Shown: in pieces, positions 22,744 to 29,670 of the stretch | How positions within the stretch are numbered: the first letter of the stretch is position 1 | Layout: each line of letters opens with the position of its first letter | Position numbers and translations under genes: made by a program | Notes under the pieces: generated by a model | Seen by the model: the letters and a program-made list of their open reading frames with translations, nothing else | What the model was told of the DNA's origin: nothing | Databases searched by the model: none | Source of the DNA: Candidatus Aerophobota bacterium | Lineage (GTDB): Bacteria; Aerophobota; Aerophobia; Aerophobales; B47-G16 | Reading direction: 5' to 3' | NCBI GenBank assembly: GCA_003648815.1 | Contig: QMPZ01000005.1 | Coordinates: 1 to 29,670, forward strand | Length of the DNA stretch: 29,670 nucleotides

Positions 22744-25347
22744 TTATTCATCTTCCGAACGATTAGAAGTAAAGATAAATTGATTCTCCTTAAAATCAAC
22801 TATTACTCTGTCGCCGCTCCTAACCTCTCCCCTTAACATCCTCTTAGCGAGCGGGGTCTCCAGTTGCCGCTGAATTACCCTTTTCAAGGGACGGGCTCCG
22901 TATGAAGGATTATAACCCATCCGGGCCAGTTCTTTTTTAGCTGAGCTCGTTAGCTCCAGGCTAATATATCGATCAGCTAATCTTTTCTGAAGATATTTTA
23001 ACTGAATGTCCACTATTTTAGTTATATGCTCCAAGCTCAGGGGACGGAACACCACAATCTCGTCGATTCGGTTTAAAAACTCTGGCTGAAAGTGCTCTCT
23101 TAATTCTTTTAAAATGCGCTCCTTCATCTTTTCATAATCTTTATCGCTCTCATAGCCTAAGATGCTCTCCCCAGCGATATTGGAGGTCATTATTATGATG
23201 GTGTTCTTAAAGTCCACAGTCTTTCCCTGCGAGTCGGTTAACCGTCCTTCATCCAAGATCTGTAGGAGAATGTTGAAGACATCGTGATGAGCCTTTTCGA
23301 TTTCATCAAAGAGGATGACACTAAAGGGCTTTCTTCGTACAGCTCCGGTCAGCTGTCCTCCTTCCTCGTACCCAACATATCCAGGAGGAGCTCCAATCAG
23401 CCGAGCTACCGCGTGTTTTTCCATGTATTCCGACATATCGATGCGTACTAAGGCTTTCTCATCATCAAAAAGAGACTCGGCTAAGGCTCTGGCCAGCTCA
23501 GTCTTTCCCACACCAGTTGGACCTAAAAAGATGAAGCTACCTATAGGACGATTGGGGTCTTTTATTCCCGAACGAGCACGCATTATCGCGTCGGCAACCG
23601 CTCTTACCGCCTCATCTTGATCTACCACCCTTTGATGAAGATGTCTTTCAAGATTTAAGAGTTTCTTTCGCTCTCCCTCTAATAGCTTGTTGACCGGTAT
23701 GCCTGTCCAGCGACTCACTACCTCGGCAATGTCCTCTTCATCGATCTCCTCTTTTAGGAGCCTTTTCTTTTTCCACTCCTTCAGCTTTTCCTCTTCTTTC
23801 CTCAATCGGTCCTCTACTTCTCGGAGCTTGCCATATTTTAACTCCGCTAACTTGTTTAAATCGTAATTTCTCTCAGCCTTCTCTATCTGAAGCTTGATGT
23901 CCTCAATTTCCTTCCTCAAAGCTCTTAACGTAGAAATGATTCTTTTCTCCTTTTCCCATTGATCCTTTAGAGAATCTGCCTTTAACTTCAGCCTTGAAAG
24001 CTCCCCTTCTATTTTCTTCAGACGGTCCCTTGAGGCAACGTCCTTTTCCTTCTTCAAAGCTTCTCGTTCGATTTCCAGTTGCATTACCTTACGCATTACC
24101 TCATCTAATTCGGAGGGCATGCTATCGATCTCCATTCGAAGCTTAGCCGCTGCCTCATCCACCAGGTCAATGGCCTTATCCGGAAGGAATCTGTCAGAGA
24201 TATAGCGATTGCTGAGTGTTGCCGCTGCCACCAGCGCAGAATCCTTTATCTTCACTCCATGATGGGTTTGATATTTTTCCTTAAGTCCTCTCAAAATGGA
24301 GATGGTGTCCTCCACCGAGGGCTGGTCTACGAGAAGTGGCTGGAAACGACGCTCTAAAGCTGCATCTTTTTCAATGTACTTGCGATATTCATCAACAGTG
24401 GTTGCGGCAATACAATGCAGCTCACCTCTTGCCAGCATGGGTTTTAACAAATTTCCCGCATCCATTGCCCCTTCACTTGCTCCAGCTCCCACCACTGTGT
24501 GAAATTCATCTATGAAGAGGATAACCTTTCCATTAGACTCCTGTATTTCCTTTAAAACTGCCTTCAGACGCTCCTCGAATTCACCGCGATATTTGGCCCC
24601 GGCCAGCAAGGCTCCCATATCCAAAACCACTATTCGCCTGTCCTTTAATCCTTCCGGGACGTCGCCGCGAACTATACGCTGGGCAAGTCCCTCTACGATG
24701 GCAGTTTTACCTACTCCAGCATCGCCTAAAAGCAAGGGATTGTTTTTTCTCCGTCGTGATAGTATCTGAATCACTCTCCGTATCTCGTTGTCCCTTCCTA
24801 TGACGGGGTCCAATTTTCCCTGTTGAGCGAGTTTTGTCAGATCCCTCCCATAGCGTTCCAGAGCCTGATAAGTGGTCTCGGGATTTCTACTGCTCACCCT
24901 CTGATGACCCCGGACATCTGCCAAAGCTTGCATAAGAACATCTTCTGTAAGGCCTGCCTGGGATAAGATTTTGCCCGCAGGTGTATTTTTCTCTTCTACC
25001 ATGGCCATTAAGAGATGCTCTACACTGACAAATTCATCCTTCAAGTATTTGGCTTTATTCTCTGCCAGTTCCAGTAAGCGAGTTAACCCGGAGCTGATAT
25101 ATACTTGACCGGAACCATCTCCGTAAACCTTAGTGAAGGAGGAGAGGACTTTTTTTACCTCGTCTTGAATTCTTTCCGGAGGAATGTTTATTCTCTCCAG
25201 AATTTTTGAAAACAGCCCCTCCCTATCTTCTGTCAAAGCCAGAAGCAGATGTTCGACCTCTACCTGCTGGTGATGATATTGCGAAGCTATATAATATGCT
25301 CTCTGCAGAGCAAGTTGAGCCTTTTCCGTAAAACGATTGAGATCCAT
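22744..25347 (-). CDS. clpB: ATP-dependent disaggregase ClpB
   Basis: ClpB is a hexameric AAA+ chaperone that pulls proteins out of aggregates with DnaK. The N-terminal Clp repeat domain covers about 1-150. NBD1 has Walker A GDAGVGKTAIVEG and Walker B VILFIDEFHTVVGAG, followed by GNLLKPMLARGEL. A coiled-coil M domain (about 410-530, rich in Lys and Glu) separates it from NBD2, which has GPTGVGKTELA, VILFDEIEKAH, and the sensor region. The C-terminal domain ends with the usual NPSYGARPLKRVIQR. At 867 residues it is normal length. Walker A of NBD1 has D-A in place of the commoner E-P. It is the third gene of speE-hsp20-clpB, 23 bases after hsp20. No CIRCE element was seen. Confidence 0.97.
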   Translation of the reverse strand: MDLNRFTEKAQLALQRAYYIASQYHHQQVEVEHLLLALTEDREGLFSKILERINIPPERIQDEVKKVLSSFTKVYGDGSGQVYISSGLTRLLELAENKAKYLKDEFVSVEHLLMAMVEEKNTPAGKILSQAGLTEDVLMQALADVRGHQRVSSRNPETTYQALERYGRDLTKLAQQGKLDPVIGRDNEIRRVIQILSRRRKNNPLLLGDAGVGKTAIVEGLAQRIVRGDVPEGLKDRRIVVLDMGALLAGAKYRGEFEERLKAVLKEIQESNGKVILFIDEFHTVVGAGASEGAMDAGNLLKPMLARGELHCIAATTVDEYRKYIEKDAALERRFQPLLVDQPSVEDTISILRGLKEKYQTHHGVKIKDSALVAAATLSNRYISDRFLPDKAIDLVDEAAAKLRMEIDSMPSELDEVMRKVMQLEIEREALKKEKDVASRDRLKKIEGELSRLKLKADSLKDQWEKEKRIISTLRALRKEIEDIKLQIEKAERNYDLNKLAELKYGKLREVEDRLRKEEEKLKEWKKKRLLKEEIDEEDIAEVVSRWTGIPVNKLLEGERKKLLNLERHLHQRVVDQDEAVRAVADAIMRARSGIKDPNRPIGSFIFLGPTGVGKTELARALAESLFDDEKALVRIDMSEYMEKHAVARLIGAPPGYVGYEEGGQLTGAVRRKPFSVILFDEIEKAHHDVFNILLQILDEGRLTDSQGKTVDFKNTIIIMTSNIAGESILGYESDKDYEKMKERILKELREHFQPEFLNRIDEIVVFRPLSLEHITKIVDIQLKYLQKRLADRYISLELTSSAKKELARMGYNPSYGARPLKRVIQRQLETPLAKRMLRGEVRSGDRVIVDFKENQFIFTSNRSEDE

Positions 25348-25370
25348 ATCCTTAACTGTTCTCCACTTAT

Positions 25371-25847
25371 CTATTCGATCTCAAGCTCTTTCCCCTTCTT
25401 TGTCTCCTCAACCTTAGGCAAGATGATCTCCAGTACCCCATCCTCATATTTAGCTTTGGCCTTATCGGAGTGTACCTTTACCGGAAGAGGAACTCTCCTT
25501 TGCCAGGCACTGTAACTTCTTTCAGCGTAATAATAATTCTCCTTTTCTGCCTCCCTTTTCCTTTCAACTTTTCCTGAAATACTTACCTCATCCTCAGTAA
25601 CCGAAACCTTGAGGTTTTCCTTTTTCACACCCGGCACCTCCGACCTTAAAACGAGCGAATCACCCCTGTCTATCAGATCTACTGGCGGAGTTCCTACCAG
25701 TTCTCTTCTTCCCATAGGTAGGCCAGCTCTCTCTGGAGAAGGGAGTTTTCCTTCCGCTCTCTCCTTAATTCCCCATAGCTCATCAAACCATCTTCTCATC
25801 TCCCTTTCCATCCGTGAAAATTCTCTCCAGGGATCCCACATAGCCAT
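25371..25847 (-). CDS. Small heat-shock protein Hsp20
   Basis: This holdase chaperone binds unfolding proteins without ATP. The N-terminus (MAMWDPWREFSRMEREM) is a typical variable arm. The alpha-crystallin domain spans about 53-145: PPVDLIDRGDSLVLRSEVPGVKKENL (here VDLIDRGDSLVLRSEVPG), the YYAERSYSAWQRRVPLP strand, and YEDGVLEIILPK. The C-terminus ends in LEIE, a form of the I-x-I tail that docks onto partners. Length is 158 residues. A very good AGGAGGTG lies 7 bases before the ATG. It sits between speE (36-base gap) and clpB (23-base gap), an operon in which ClpB can act on aggregates prepared by Hsp20. Confidence 0.96.
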   Translation of the reverse strand: MAMWDPWREFSRMEREMRRWFDELWGIKERAEGKLPSPERAGLPMGRRELVGTPPVDLIDRGDSLVLRSEVPGVKKENLKVSVTEDEVSISGKVERKREAEKENYYYAERSYSAWQRRVPLPVKVHSDKAKAKYEDGVLEIILPKVEETKKGKELEIE

Positions 25848-25883
25848 CTTTTTTCACCTCCTGAAAAGTTTTAGTTTTCTCAC

Positions 25884-26711
25884 TTAAACTGTACTTATCC
25901 ACTCCTTCAGAAAAGGAGGCAACACAAAAGCACTTCTGTGAACCTCAGGGGTATAATATCTCGTGCTGACATCGCATTCTCTGATGGGAGAGGATACATC
26001 GTATCTCTTTGAGCCAATTGTATATGTCCACATCCCGCTCGGATAGGTGGGCATGACTCCCCAGTAAACCCATACCCTATCAAAGACAGCCTTTATGCCA
26101 TTGTAGGCACTCTTTAGTACATCAAGTTTACAAAAAGGGGATTCTGTCTGTGCAACGAAAATACCGTCATCTTTTAAAGCATAAAACACATTCCGATAAA
26201 ATGGTTTTTCAAACAGAACCTTCGCTATCTCAACAGGGTCTGTGGAATCAACTATAATGACGTCGTATCTTTTCTTTTTACCTTTTACGTAAGCCATCCC
26301 ATCTTCTATCTTGATAGATACCCTCTTATCCTTCAACCCACTGCTTACAGATGGAAAATATCTCTTCGACACATTGATTACCTCCTCATCTATCTCGACC
26401 ATCTCGACGCTCTTAACTTCTCTGTGCTTAACTACCTCCCTGACAGCGCCACCGTCTCCTCCGCCAATAATTAGAACGGATTCAGGTAAGGGATGGGCAT
26501 AAAGAGGCACATGCGTAATCATCTCATGATAAGTAAATTCATCCTTTTCCGTAAGCTGTATAGCCCCGTCCAACGCCAGCAGCCTTCCGTACTCGTAAGT
26601 ATCTACCACCAAGATCTCCTGATAGGCACTTTTCCTATGATACAGAAGCTGTTTAACTCTAAAGCTCAACCTCAGGTCAGATGTCTGGTTTTCTGTAAAC
26701 CAGAGTTCCAT
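25884..26711 (-). CDS. speE: Polyamine aminopropyltransferase (spermidine synthase)
   Basis: SpeE transfers aminopropyl from decarboxylated AdoMet to putrescine or a similar amine. The N-terminal beta domain has LSFRVKQLLYHRKSAYQEILV and YGRLLALDGAIQLTEKDEFTYHEM, given here as LALDGAIQLTEKDEFTYHE. The Rossmann domain has LIIGGGDGGAVREVVKH, VEIDEEVI, and VDSTDPVE, all diagnostic. The start is ATG 26711 (275 residues, the normal size); TTG 26768 would add 19 residues with no family match. The ribosome site AGGAGGGG is spaced unusually far, about 12 bases. Agmatine could be the real acceptor, as in some thermophiles, but the sequence does not settle it. A consensus promoter lies at 26825-26853. 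It leads the operon with hsp20 and clpB. Confidence 0.94.
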   Translation of the reverse strand: MELWFTENQTSDLRLSFRVKQLLYHRKSAYQEILVVDTYEYGRLLALDGAIQLTEKDEFTYHEMITHVPLYAHPLPESVLIIGGGDGGAVREVVKHREVKSVEMVEIDEEVINVSKRYFPSVSSGLKDKRVSIKIEDGMAYVKGKKKRYDVIIVDSTDPVEIAKVLFEKPFYRNVFYALKDDGIFVAQTESPFCKLDVLKSAYNGIKAVFDRVWVYWGVMPTYPSGMWTYTIGSKRYDVSSPIRECDVSTRYYTPEVHRSAFVLPPFLKEWISTV

Positions 26712-26790
26712 AGCCAGCAGTCTTCCCCTCCTTTTCTTTAATGTCCACCGAGCTCGATACAGAAGCAACAGTAGGATTACTTTTTCTTGG

Positions 26791-26810
26791 CTTTGTCGAT
26801 ACTGACAAAG
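26791..26810. promoter_or_regulatory. Operator-like palindrome downstream of the speE promoter
   Basis: CTTTGTC and GACAAAG form a perfect 7+7 bp dyad around 6 bases. It lies about 8 to 27 bases past the predicted transcription start of speE-hsp20-clpB, an ideal place for a repressor. It does not match CIRCE or the HAIR consensus. The regulator is unknown. Confidence 0.5.
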
Positions 26811-26824
26811 GTCGTCAAGGATAT

Positions 26825-26853
26825 ATTATATCTTTAGAAGTTGATCCTGTCAA
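26825..26853 (-). promoter_or_regulatory. Consensus sigma70-type promoter for speE-hsp20-clpB
   Basis: On the minus strand TTGACA (26848-26853) and TATAAT (26825-26830) are exactly 17 bases apart, so all 12 box positions match consensus. Transcription would start near 26818, leaving a leader of about 107 bases before the ATG at 26711. Confidence 0.85.
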
Positions 26854-26879
26854 TCAAAGCTCCCTTAAAGTGCGTTTCC

Positions 26880-26908
26880 TTGACAATTTCCTTCACTTAT
26901 GATAAGTT
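26880..26908 (+). promoter_or_regulatory. Divergent promoter for the unknown gene pair
   Basis: TTGACA (26880-26885) and TAAGTT (26903-26908) are 17 bases apart, with TGA before the -10 box (extended type). It faces the genes at 26985 and 27583 and is divergent from the speE promoter. Confidence 0.6.
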
Positions 26909-26984
26909 ACCTGCGAACAAAAGTTTAAAAGATGAGAAAGAAGCTTTTCTGAGTTAACAAAACTTCATAAATGGAGTAAAGATT

Positions 26985-27545
26985 ATGACTGATAAAGGTG
27001 ATCGAATAAAAACTGCTCTTGAGATAGCCATGGAAAGAGCTCAGAAGATAAAGGTCTCAAGGGAAGAGCTTGACAGGCAAAGATATATTGATGAGGGAAG
27101 AAAGCTTGCCGGCAGATACCTTACCCACGAGGACTTTGACCTGGAAAATGCCTTAGGTTTTTATAAAGGAAAGATAAGGGGTTGGGTGGAGGAGGGTGTA
27201 CGATCAGTCTTTCATATGAAGCTGACTTTGCCAAAAAATGAGCAGATTAAAGTGGAAAATGAGAGGGTCTTAAAGGGAATGCTTCTCCTTGAGAAGGATA
27301 AAAGGAAAGTGGATAGAATAAGAATGCTTTTTAATTCTTACGAGAAGAACTATGAGGCGGCCTATGAAAGGCTGAAGATGGAGTTTGAGTCTCGTCTTGG
27401 GGAAACAAAAAGGACGCTGGAGAATTTAGGTTTCACAGTTGAGGTAGAAAATCAACCTCAGTTTAAGGAGAAATGGGCTCAGGTTGTCGGTGAGCTGGAT
27501 TTGAAATATGAGGAAGTTTTAAAGCAGTATCTAAGCGATAGATAA
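26985..27545 (+). CDS. Coiled-coil protein of unknown function (upstream partner of pair)
   Basis: I do not recognise this 186-residue protein. It is soluble, charged and almost wholly helical in appearance, with long Lys/Glu/Arg runs (from about 88 to 140) that could form a coiled coil. Conserved-looking islands are ERAQKIKVSREELDRQRYIDEG, shown here as KVSREELDRQRYIDEG, and LENALGFYKGKIRGWVEEG. No signal peptide, membrane helix or cysteine is present. GGAG lies 8 bases before the ATG, under a good divergent promoter at 26880. The next gene starts 37 bases on, in the same direction, so the two are an operon. Both open away from the heat-shock operon; functional linkage is a guess. Confidence 0.85.
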   Translation: MTDKGDRIKTALEIAMERAQKIKVSREELDRQRYIDEGRKLAGRYLTHEDFDLENALGFYKGKIRGWVEEGVRSVFHMKLTLPKNEQIKVENERVLKGMLLLEKDKRKVDRIRMLFNSYEKNYEAAYERLKMEFESRLGETKRTLENLGFTVEVENQPQFKEKWAQVVGELDLKYEEVLKQYLSDR

Positions 27546-27582
27546 ATTAGAGCTTTAATGGATAAAGAGGGGATGAGCAGTA

Positions 27583-28290
27583 ATGGATGAGGAAAAGATC
27601 AAGTATGTATTGAAAAATACACAGGTGTTAAGGCTTCCAAAAAGAAAGATAGCTACGTTTGGCACCACTGATGTGGACTATTACCTGCTCACTGAACTGG
27701 TGGAAAACGTGGTGGAGATAAGACGGGGAAGGGTGGTGGCAGAAAGACCGAGGATTATTTCACCATCTAATTATGGTAATCTGGAGGGATTTGGAAAGTA
27801 TCAGGACTCGAAGACGTTTTTGGCATTCTTCCGCAAATACATGCGCGGGCTTTATTATAGCTTTAGGTTTAAAAATGAGACGGAGGAGATCGATACGGTG
27901 TACAGTTCTCTCAAGAAGGTGATGAACAGAGTTTTTGAGATAGTAGATGAAGAGGATAAGCCCACAGGTGTTATCAAAGGTGTGGATACGGATACCTGGG
28001 CCATTTCCCTGATGAAGTTTCTCAAACAAACGGTGGAAAGCTCCCTCGATACCAACATAGCCGAGCTGGAAGAAAGAGGATTGTTCGAAAAAGCCGGCTA
28101 TGAAAGGGTACCATTTAAAAGATATGAGGAGGTTCCTCTGGAGCTGAGACGGGAGGTGGATGAGCTGTTCAAACAGGTGGAGCGAGGCGATTTGAAAACT
28201 AAGGAATTGGAGAAGAAGCTGATCAAGCTCGGTGTATATCACATTTATATCGATAAGCTTCTTGAGCTTATGAAAAGACAAAATACCTGA
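27583..28290 (+). CDS. Conserved-looking protein of unknown function (downstream partner of pair)
   Basis: This 235-residue protein matches nothing I can name. The N-terminal third has beta-type stretches, notably FGTTDVDYYLLTELVENVVEIRRGRV, read here as FGTTDVDYYLLTELV then VVEIRRGRVVAERPRII. The middle is helical and aromatic (FLAFFRKYMRGLYYSFRF), and the C-terminus is a long charged helix ending KLGVYHIYIDKLLELM. No cysteines, P-loop or membrane span is seen. It runs 37 bases after the coiled-coil gene. The GxxDVDYYL pattern with strong hydrophobic packing says it is a real folded domain. It ends 18 bases from the convergent trxB. Confidence 0.85.
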   Translation: MDEEKIKYVLKNTQVLRLPKRKIATFGTTDVDYYLLTELVENVVEIRRGRVVAERPRIISPSNYGNLEGFGKYQDSKTFLAFFRKYMRGLYYSFRFKNETEEIDTVYSSLKKVMNRVFEIVDEEDKPTGVIKGVDTDTWAISLMKFLKQTVESSLDTNIAELEERGLFEKAGYERVPFKRYEEVPLELRREVDELFKQVERGDLKTKELEKKLIKLGVYHIYIDKLLELMKRQNT

Positions 28291-28308
28291 AAGAATCTTT
28301 TTTTGAAT

Positions 28309-29253
28309 TTATTGGTAGTATTCAACTCTCTTTACCTTCTCCAGGTATCTTTTTGCCATAAAGGCAGCCTCTGCTCCCTCTCCACAGGCAACTATTACCT
28401 GCTTTAAGAGATTTTTTCTCACATCACCACAAGCAAATATACCCTCTATGTTTGTTTGAAGGTTTTCGTCGGTTTTTATAAACCCTTTCTCATCCAGATC
28501 CAGCAGACCTTGCAGAAACTCCGTATTTGGCTTGAGACCGACGAAGATGAAAACCCCTTCGCAAGGAAGGTCTTTTGTTCTTCCTGTCTTTAAGTTCCTG
28601 AGTTTCACCCCCTTAACCTTTTTTTCTCCATAAATCTGACTGATCACCGAATTCCAGACCACCTCTATCTTAGAGTTTTTCAAAACTCTTTCCTGAAGGA
28701 TCTTTTCTGCCCTAAGCATTCCCCGACGATGTACCAGATAGACTTTCTTCGCAAACTTGGTCAAATAAAGAGCTTCTTCCACTGCGCTGTTTCCTCCTCC
28801 TACCATTACCACATCCTGATCCTTAAAAAATGGAGCATCGCAGGTAGCGCAATAAGATACTCCACGTCCGGTAAATTCCTCCTCTCCCTCAACTCCCAAT
28901 TTACTCGTCACACATCCCGTGGCAATTATCACGGACAGTGTCCTGTATCTTTCACCAGATGAGGTGTAGATGATCTTTTCTTCATTTTTTACTTTGATCT
29001 TAGTTGCCTCTTCCAGGACCATCTTCATCCCTAAGTTTTCTGCCTGTCTTTGCATCTGCTCCATTAGCCTCTGGGTAGGTATGGCTCGAGGAAATCCTGG
29101 GTAGTTTTCAATCTTTTCCGAGAGAAGAATTTGTCCCCCAGGAGAAAGCCTTTCCAGGACCAGCGTATTTAAGCCCGCCCTTTGGGCATAAATGCTTGCT
29201 GTCAAGCCGGCCGGTCCCGCTCCGATTATCAGAAGGTCGTAAAGTTCACTCAT
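28309..29253 (-). CDS. trxB: Thioredoxin reductase
   Basis: TrxB is an FAD flavoenzyme that reduces thioredoxin with NAD(P)H. The N-terminal FAD motif is IIGAGPAGLTAS (about 10-20), the redox pair is C135-A-T-C138 in SYCATCDAPFF, and the nucleotide motif is VGGGNSAVEEAL. The C-terminal FAD block GIFACGDVRKN is intact. The second nucleotide-binding region has HRRGMLRA, whose HRR fits NADPH use. Length from ATG 29253 is 314 residues. I chose that start because MSELYDLLIIGAG is typical; an ATG at 29286 would add 11 residues without a family match. AGGAGAG lies about 8 bases before the ATG. A TTGACA-N16-TAAAAT promoter is upstream. Rubrerythrin and nitroreductase in this window may draw on the same redox pool. 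Confidence 0.96.
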   Translation of the reverse strand: MSELYDLLIIGAGPAGLTASIYAQRAGLNTLVLERLSPGGQILLSEKIENYPGFPRAIPTQRLMEQMQRQAENLGMKMVLEEATKIKVKNEEKIIYTSSGERYRTLSVIIATGCVTSKLGVEGEEEFTGRGVSYCATCDAPFFKDQDVVMVGGGNSAVEEALYLTKFAKKVYLVHRRGMLRAEKILQERVLKNSKIEVVWNSVISQIYGEKKVKGVKLRNLKTGRTKDLPCEGVFIFVGLKPNTEFLQGLLDLDEKGFIKTDENLQTNIEGIFACGDVRKNLLKQVIVACGEGAEAAFMAKRYLEKVKRVEYYQ

Positions 29254-29304
29254 CTCCTTCTCTCCTAACTTGTAGTCGGATCTCATAAGGCAATTTTGAA
29301 GCTA

Positions 29305-29332
29305 ATTTTATTCCTTAACCAGGGTTTGTCAA
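29305..29332 (-). promoter_or_regulatory. Predicted promoter for trxB
   Basis: On the minus strand TTGACA (29327-29332) and TAAAAT (29305-29310) are 16 bases apart, about 52 bases before the ATG at 29253. Confidence 0.65.
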
Positions 29333-29348
29333 GGAAACGACACTTGAG

Positions 29349-29370
29349 GGGGGCGATTTTAATCACCCCC
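29349..29370. repeat. G/C-rich palindrome in the trxB/GH42 divergent gap
   Basis: GGGGG and CCCCC close a hairpin with GAT/ATC inside, one mismatch and a 4-base loop. Both flanking genes begin here rather than end, so it is not their terminator. The sequence just before it, ACGACACTTGAG, is also found before a small hairpin at 5360. Confidence 0.6.
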
Positions 29371-29406
29371 TACTACTCTTTACTCTTCACACTTCACTCT
29401 TCACTA
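29371..29406 (+). repeat. Pyrimidine-rich CTTCACT/ACTCTTCAC low-complexity tract
   Basis: A 36-base stretch made of overlapping near-repeats of ACTCTT and CTTCACT directly follows the hairpin. It codes for nothing and is unlike the rest of the window. It may be part of the same repeat element as the hairpin. Confidence 0.5.
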
Positions 29407-29453
29407 ATCAAAGCCACCGAATAAATTGTCCGATTACAGCAAAAATGATGAAT

Positions 29454-29482
29454 TTGACATTTGGATGAGGAGTTATAATAAT
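29454..29482 (+). promoter_or_regulatory. Predicted promoter for the GH42 gene
   Basis: TTGACA (29454-29459) is followed 17 bases later by AATAAT (29477-29482). A better -10 box, TATAAT at 29474-29479, is only 14 bases away. The exact -10 is unclear, but the region is a strong candidate. Confidence 0.55.
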
Positions 29483-29530
29483 AAGGTAATCTTTGATCTA
29501 TACCACTACTTCAAAAATTGGAGGTCTGTT

Positions 29531-29670
29531 ATGGTATACATAGGAGCTGATTACTATCCAGAGCACTGGGAAAGACAGCGCTGGTCAGTCGATGCTGAGC
29601 TCATGCAGAGGGCAGGAATTGATGTCGTGAGGCTGGCCGAGTTTGCCTGGAGCAAGTTAGAGCCGGAGGA
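29531..29670 (+). CDS. Beta-galactosidase, GH42 family (5' end only)
   Basis: The frame runs from ATG 29531 to the window end and gives 46 residues. GADYYPEHW and DAELMQRAGIDVVRLAEFAWSKLEPE, read here as MQRAGIDVVRLAEFAWSKLEP, are the standard N-terminus of family 42 glycoside hydrolases, where the first barrel strand begins with YYPE and VRxxEFAW follows. The enzyme cleaves terminal beta-galactosides, often from oligosaccharides taken up by the cell; no signal peptide is present. GGAGG lies 6 bases before the ATG. A promoter lies about 50 bases upstream. The remaining 600 or so residues, including both catalytic glutamates, are beyond the window. Confidence 0.9.
   Translation, partial: MVYIGADYYPEHWERQRWSVDAELMQRAGIDVVRLAEFAWSKLEPE

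Noticed and set aside
26791..26853. CIRCE or HAIR heat-shock operator before speE-hsp20-clpB
   Set aside because: The TTAGCACTC-N9-GAGTGCTAA and CTTGAGT-N7-ACTCAAG patterns are absent; the dyad present is different.

Overview
The window comes from a bacterial chromosome, most likely a thermophile that is not a well-studied model. Coding strands are purine-rich, arginine is mostly AGA/AGG, and isoleucine ATA is frequent. Several families are typical of thermophilic bacteria and archaea: branched-chain polyamine synthase (BpsA), adenosine-specific kinase (DUF355), a DUF123 GIY-YIG-like protein, endonuclease V and rubrerythrin. Rubrerythrin suggests an anaerobe or microaerophile. I cannot name the phylum. 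The start of the window resembles the hisC...cmk-ispH-rpsA and HU-merR-tRNA-Pro order I recall from Deltaproteobacteria such as Geobacter, but the rest does not fix a lineage.

Layout. 1-4790 (+) is a tightly overlapping housekeeping operon: hisC (3' end only), cmk, plsC, ispH, rpsA, plsY and an HU gene. 4855-5255 holds a short MerR regulator and tRNA-Pro(GGG). 5476-8028 holds a Maf/RlmD-type fusion and a Nudix-like protein. 8041-11040 starts with a near-consensus promoter and holds a small unknown protein, a 22-copy AG microsatellite, a PAS-GAF-HD-GYP protein, a minimal Hsp20-like protein and endonuclease V. 11232-12609 is the speD-bpsA polyamine operon. 12704-18018 is a co-directional run: small ORF, MBL hydrolase, DUF123, MarC, adenosine-specific kinase, a membrane diguanylate cyclase and PurE.

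From 18054 the strands alternate. Nitroreductase, rubrerythrin and an MFS-HEAT fusion are on the minus strand. A Nif3-like gene runs plus from a divergent promoter pair. speE-hsp20-clpB is a minus-strand operon with a consensus sigma70-type promoter (TTGACA-N17-TATAAT) and a 7+7 bp dyad just downstream. Then come two unrecognised plus-strand genes, trxB (minus), and the 5' end of a GH42 beta-galactosidase running off the end.

The genes link as follows. SpeD makes decarboxylated AdoMet, which both SpeE and BpsA use to build linear and branched polyamines. SpeE is wired to heat-shock chaperones. Cyclic-di-GMP can be both made (GGDEF protein) and destroyed (HD-GYP protein). PlsC and PlsY serve phospholipid synthesis inside the translation/isoprenoid operon. 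No gene-free stretch exceeds 300 bases; the longest is about 277. I saw no CRISPR array, transposase, integrase or rRNA. The most novel items are the Maf-RlmD fusion, the MFS-HEAT fusion, the AG microsatellite before the HD-GYP gene, the palindrome-controlled speE-hsp20-clpB operon, and the unrecognised pair at 26985-28290.
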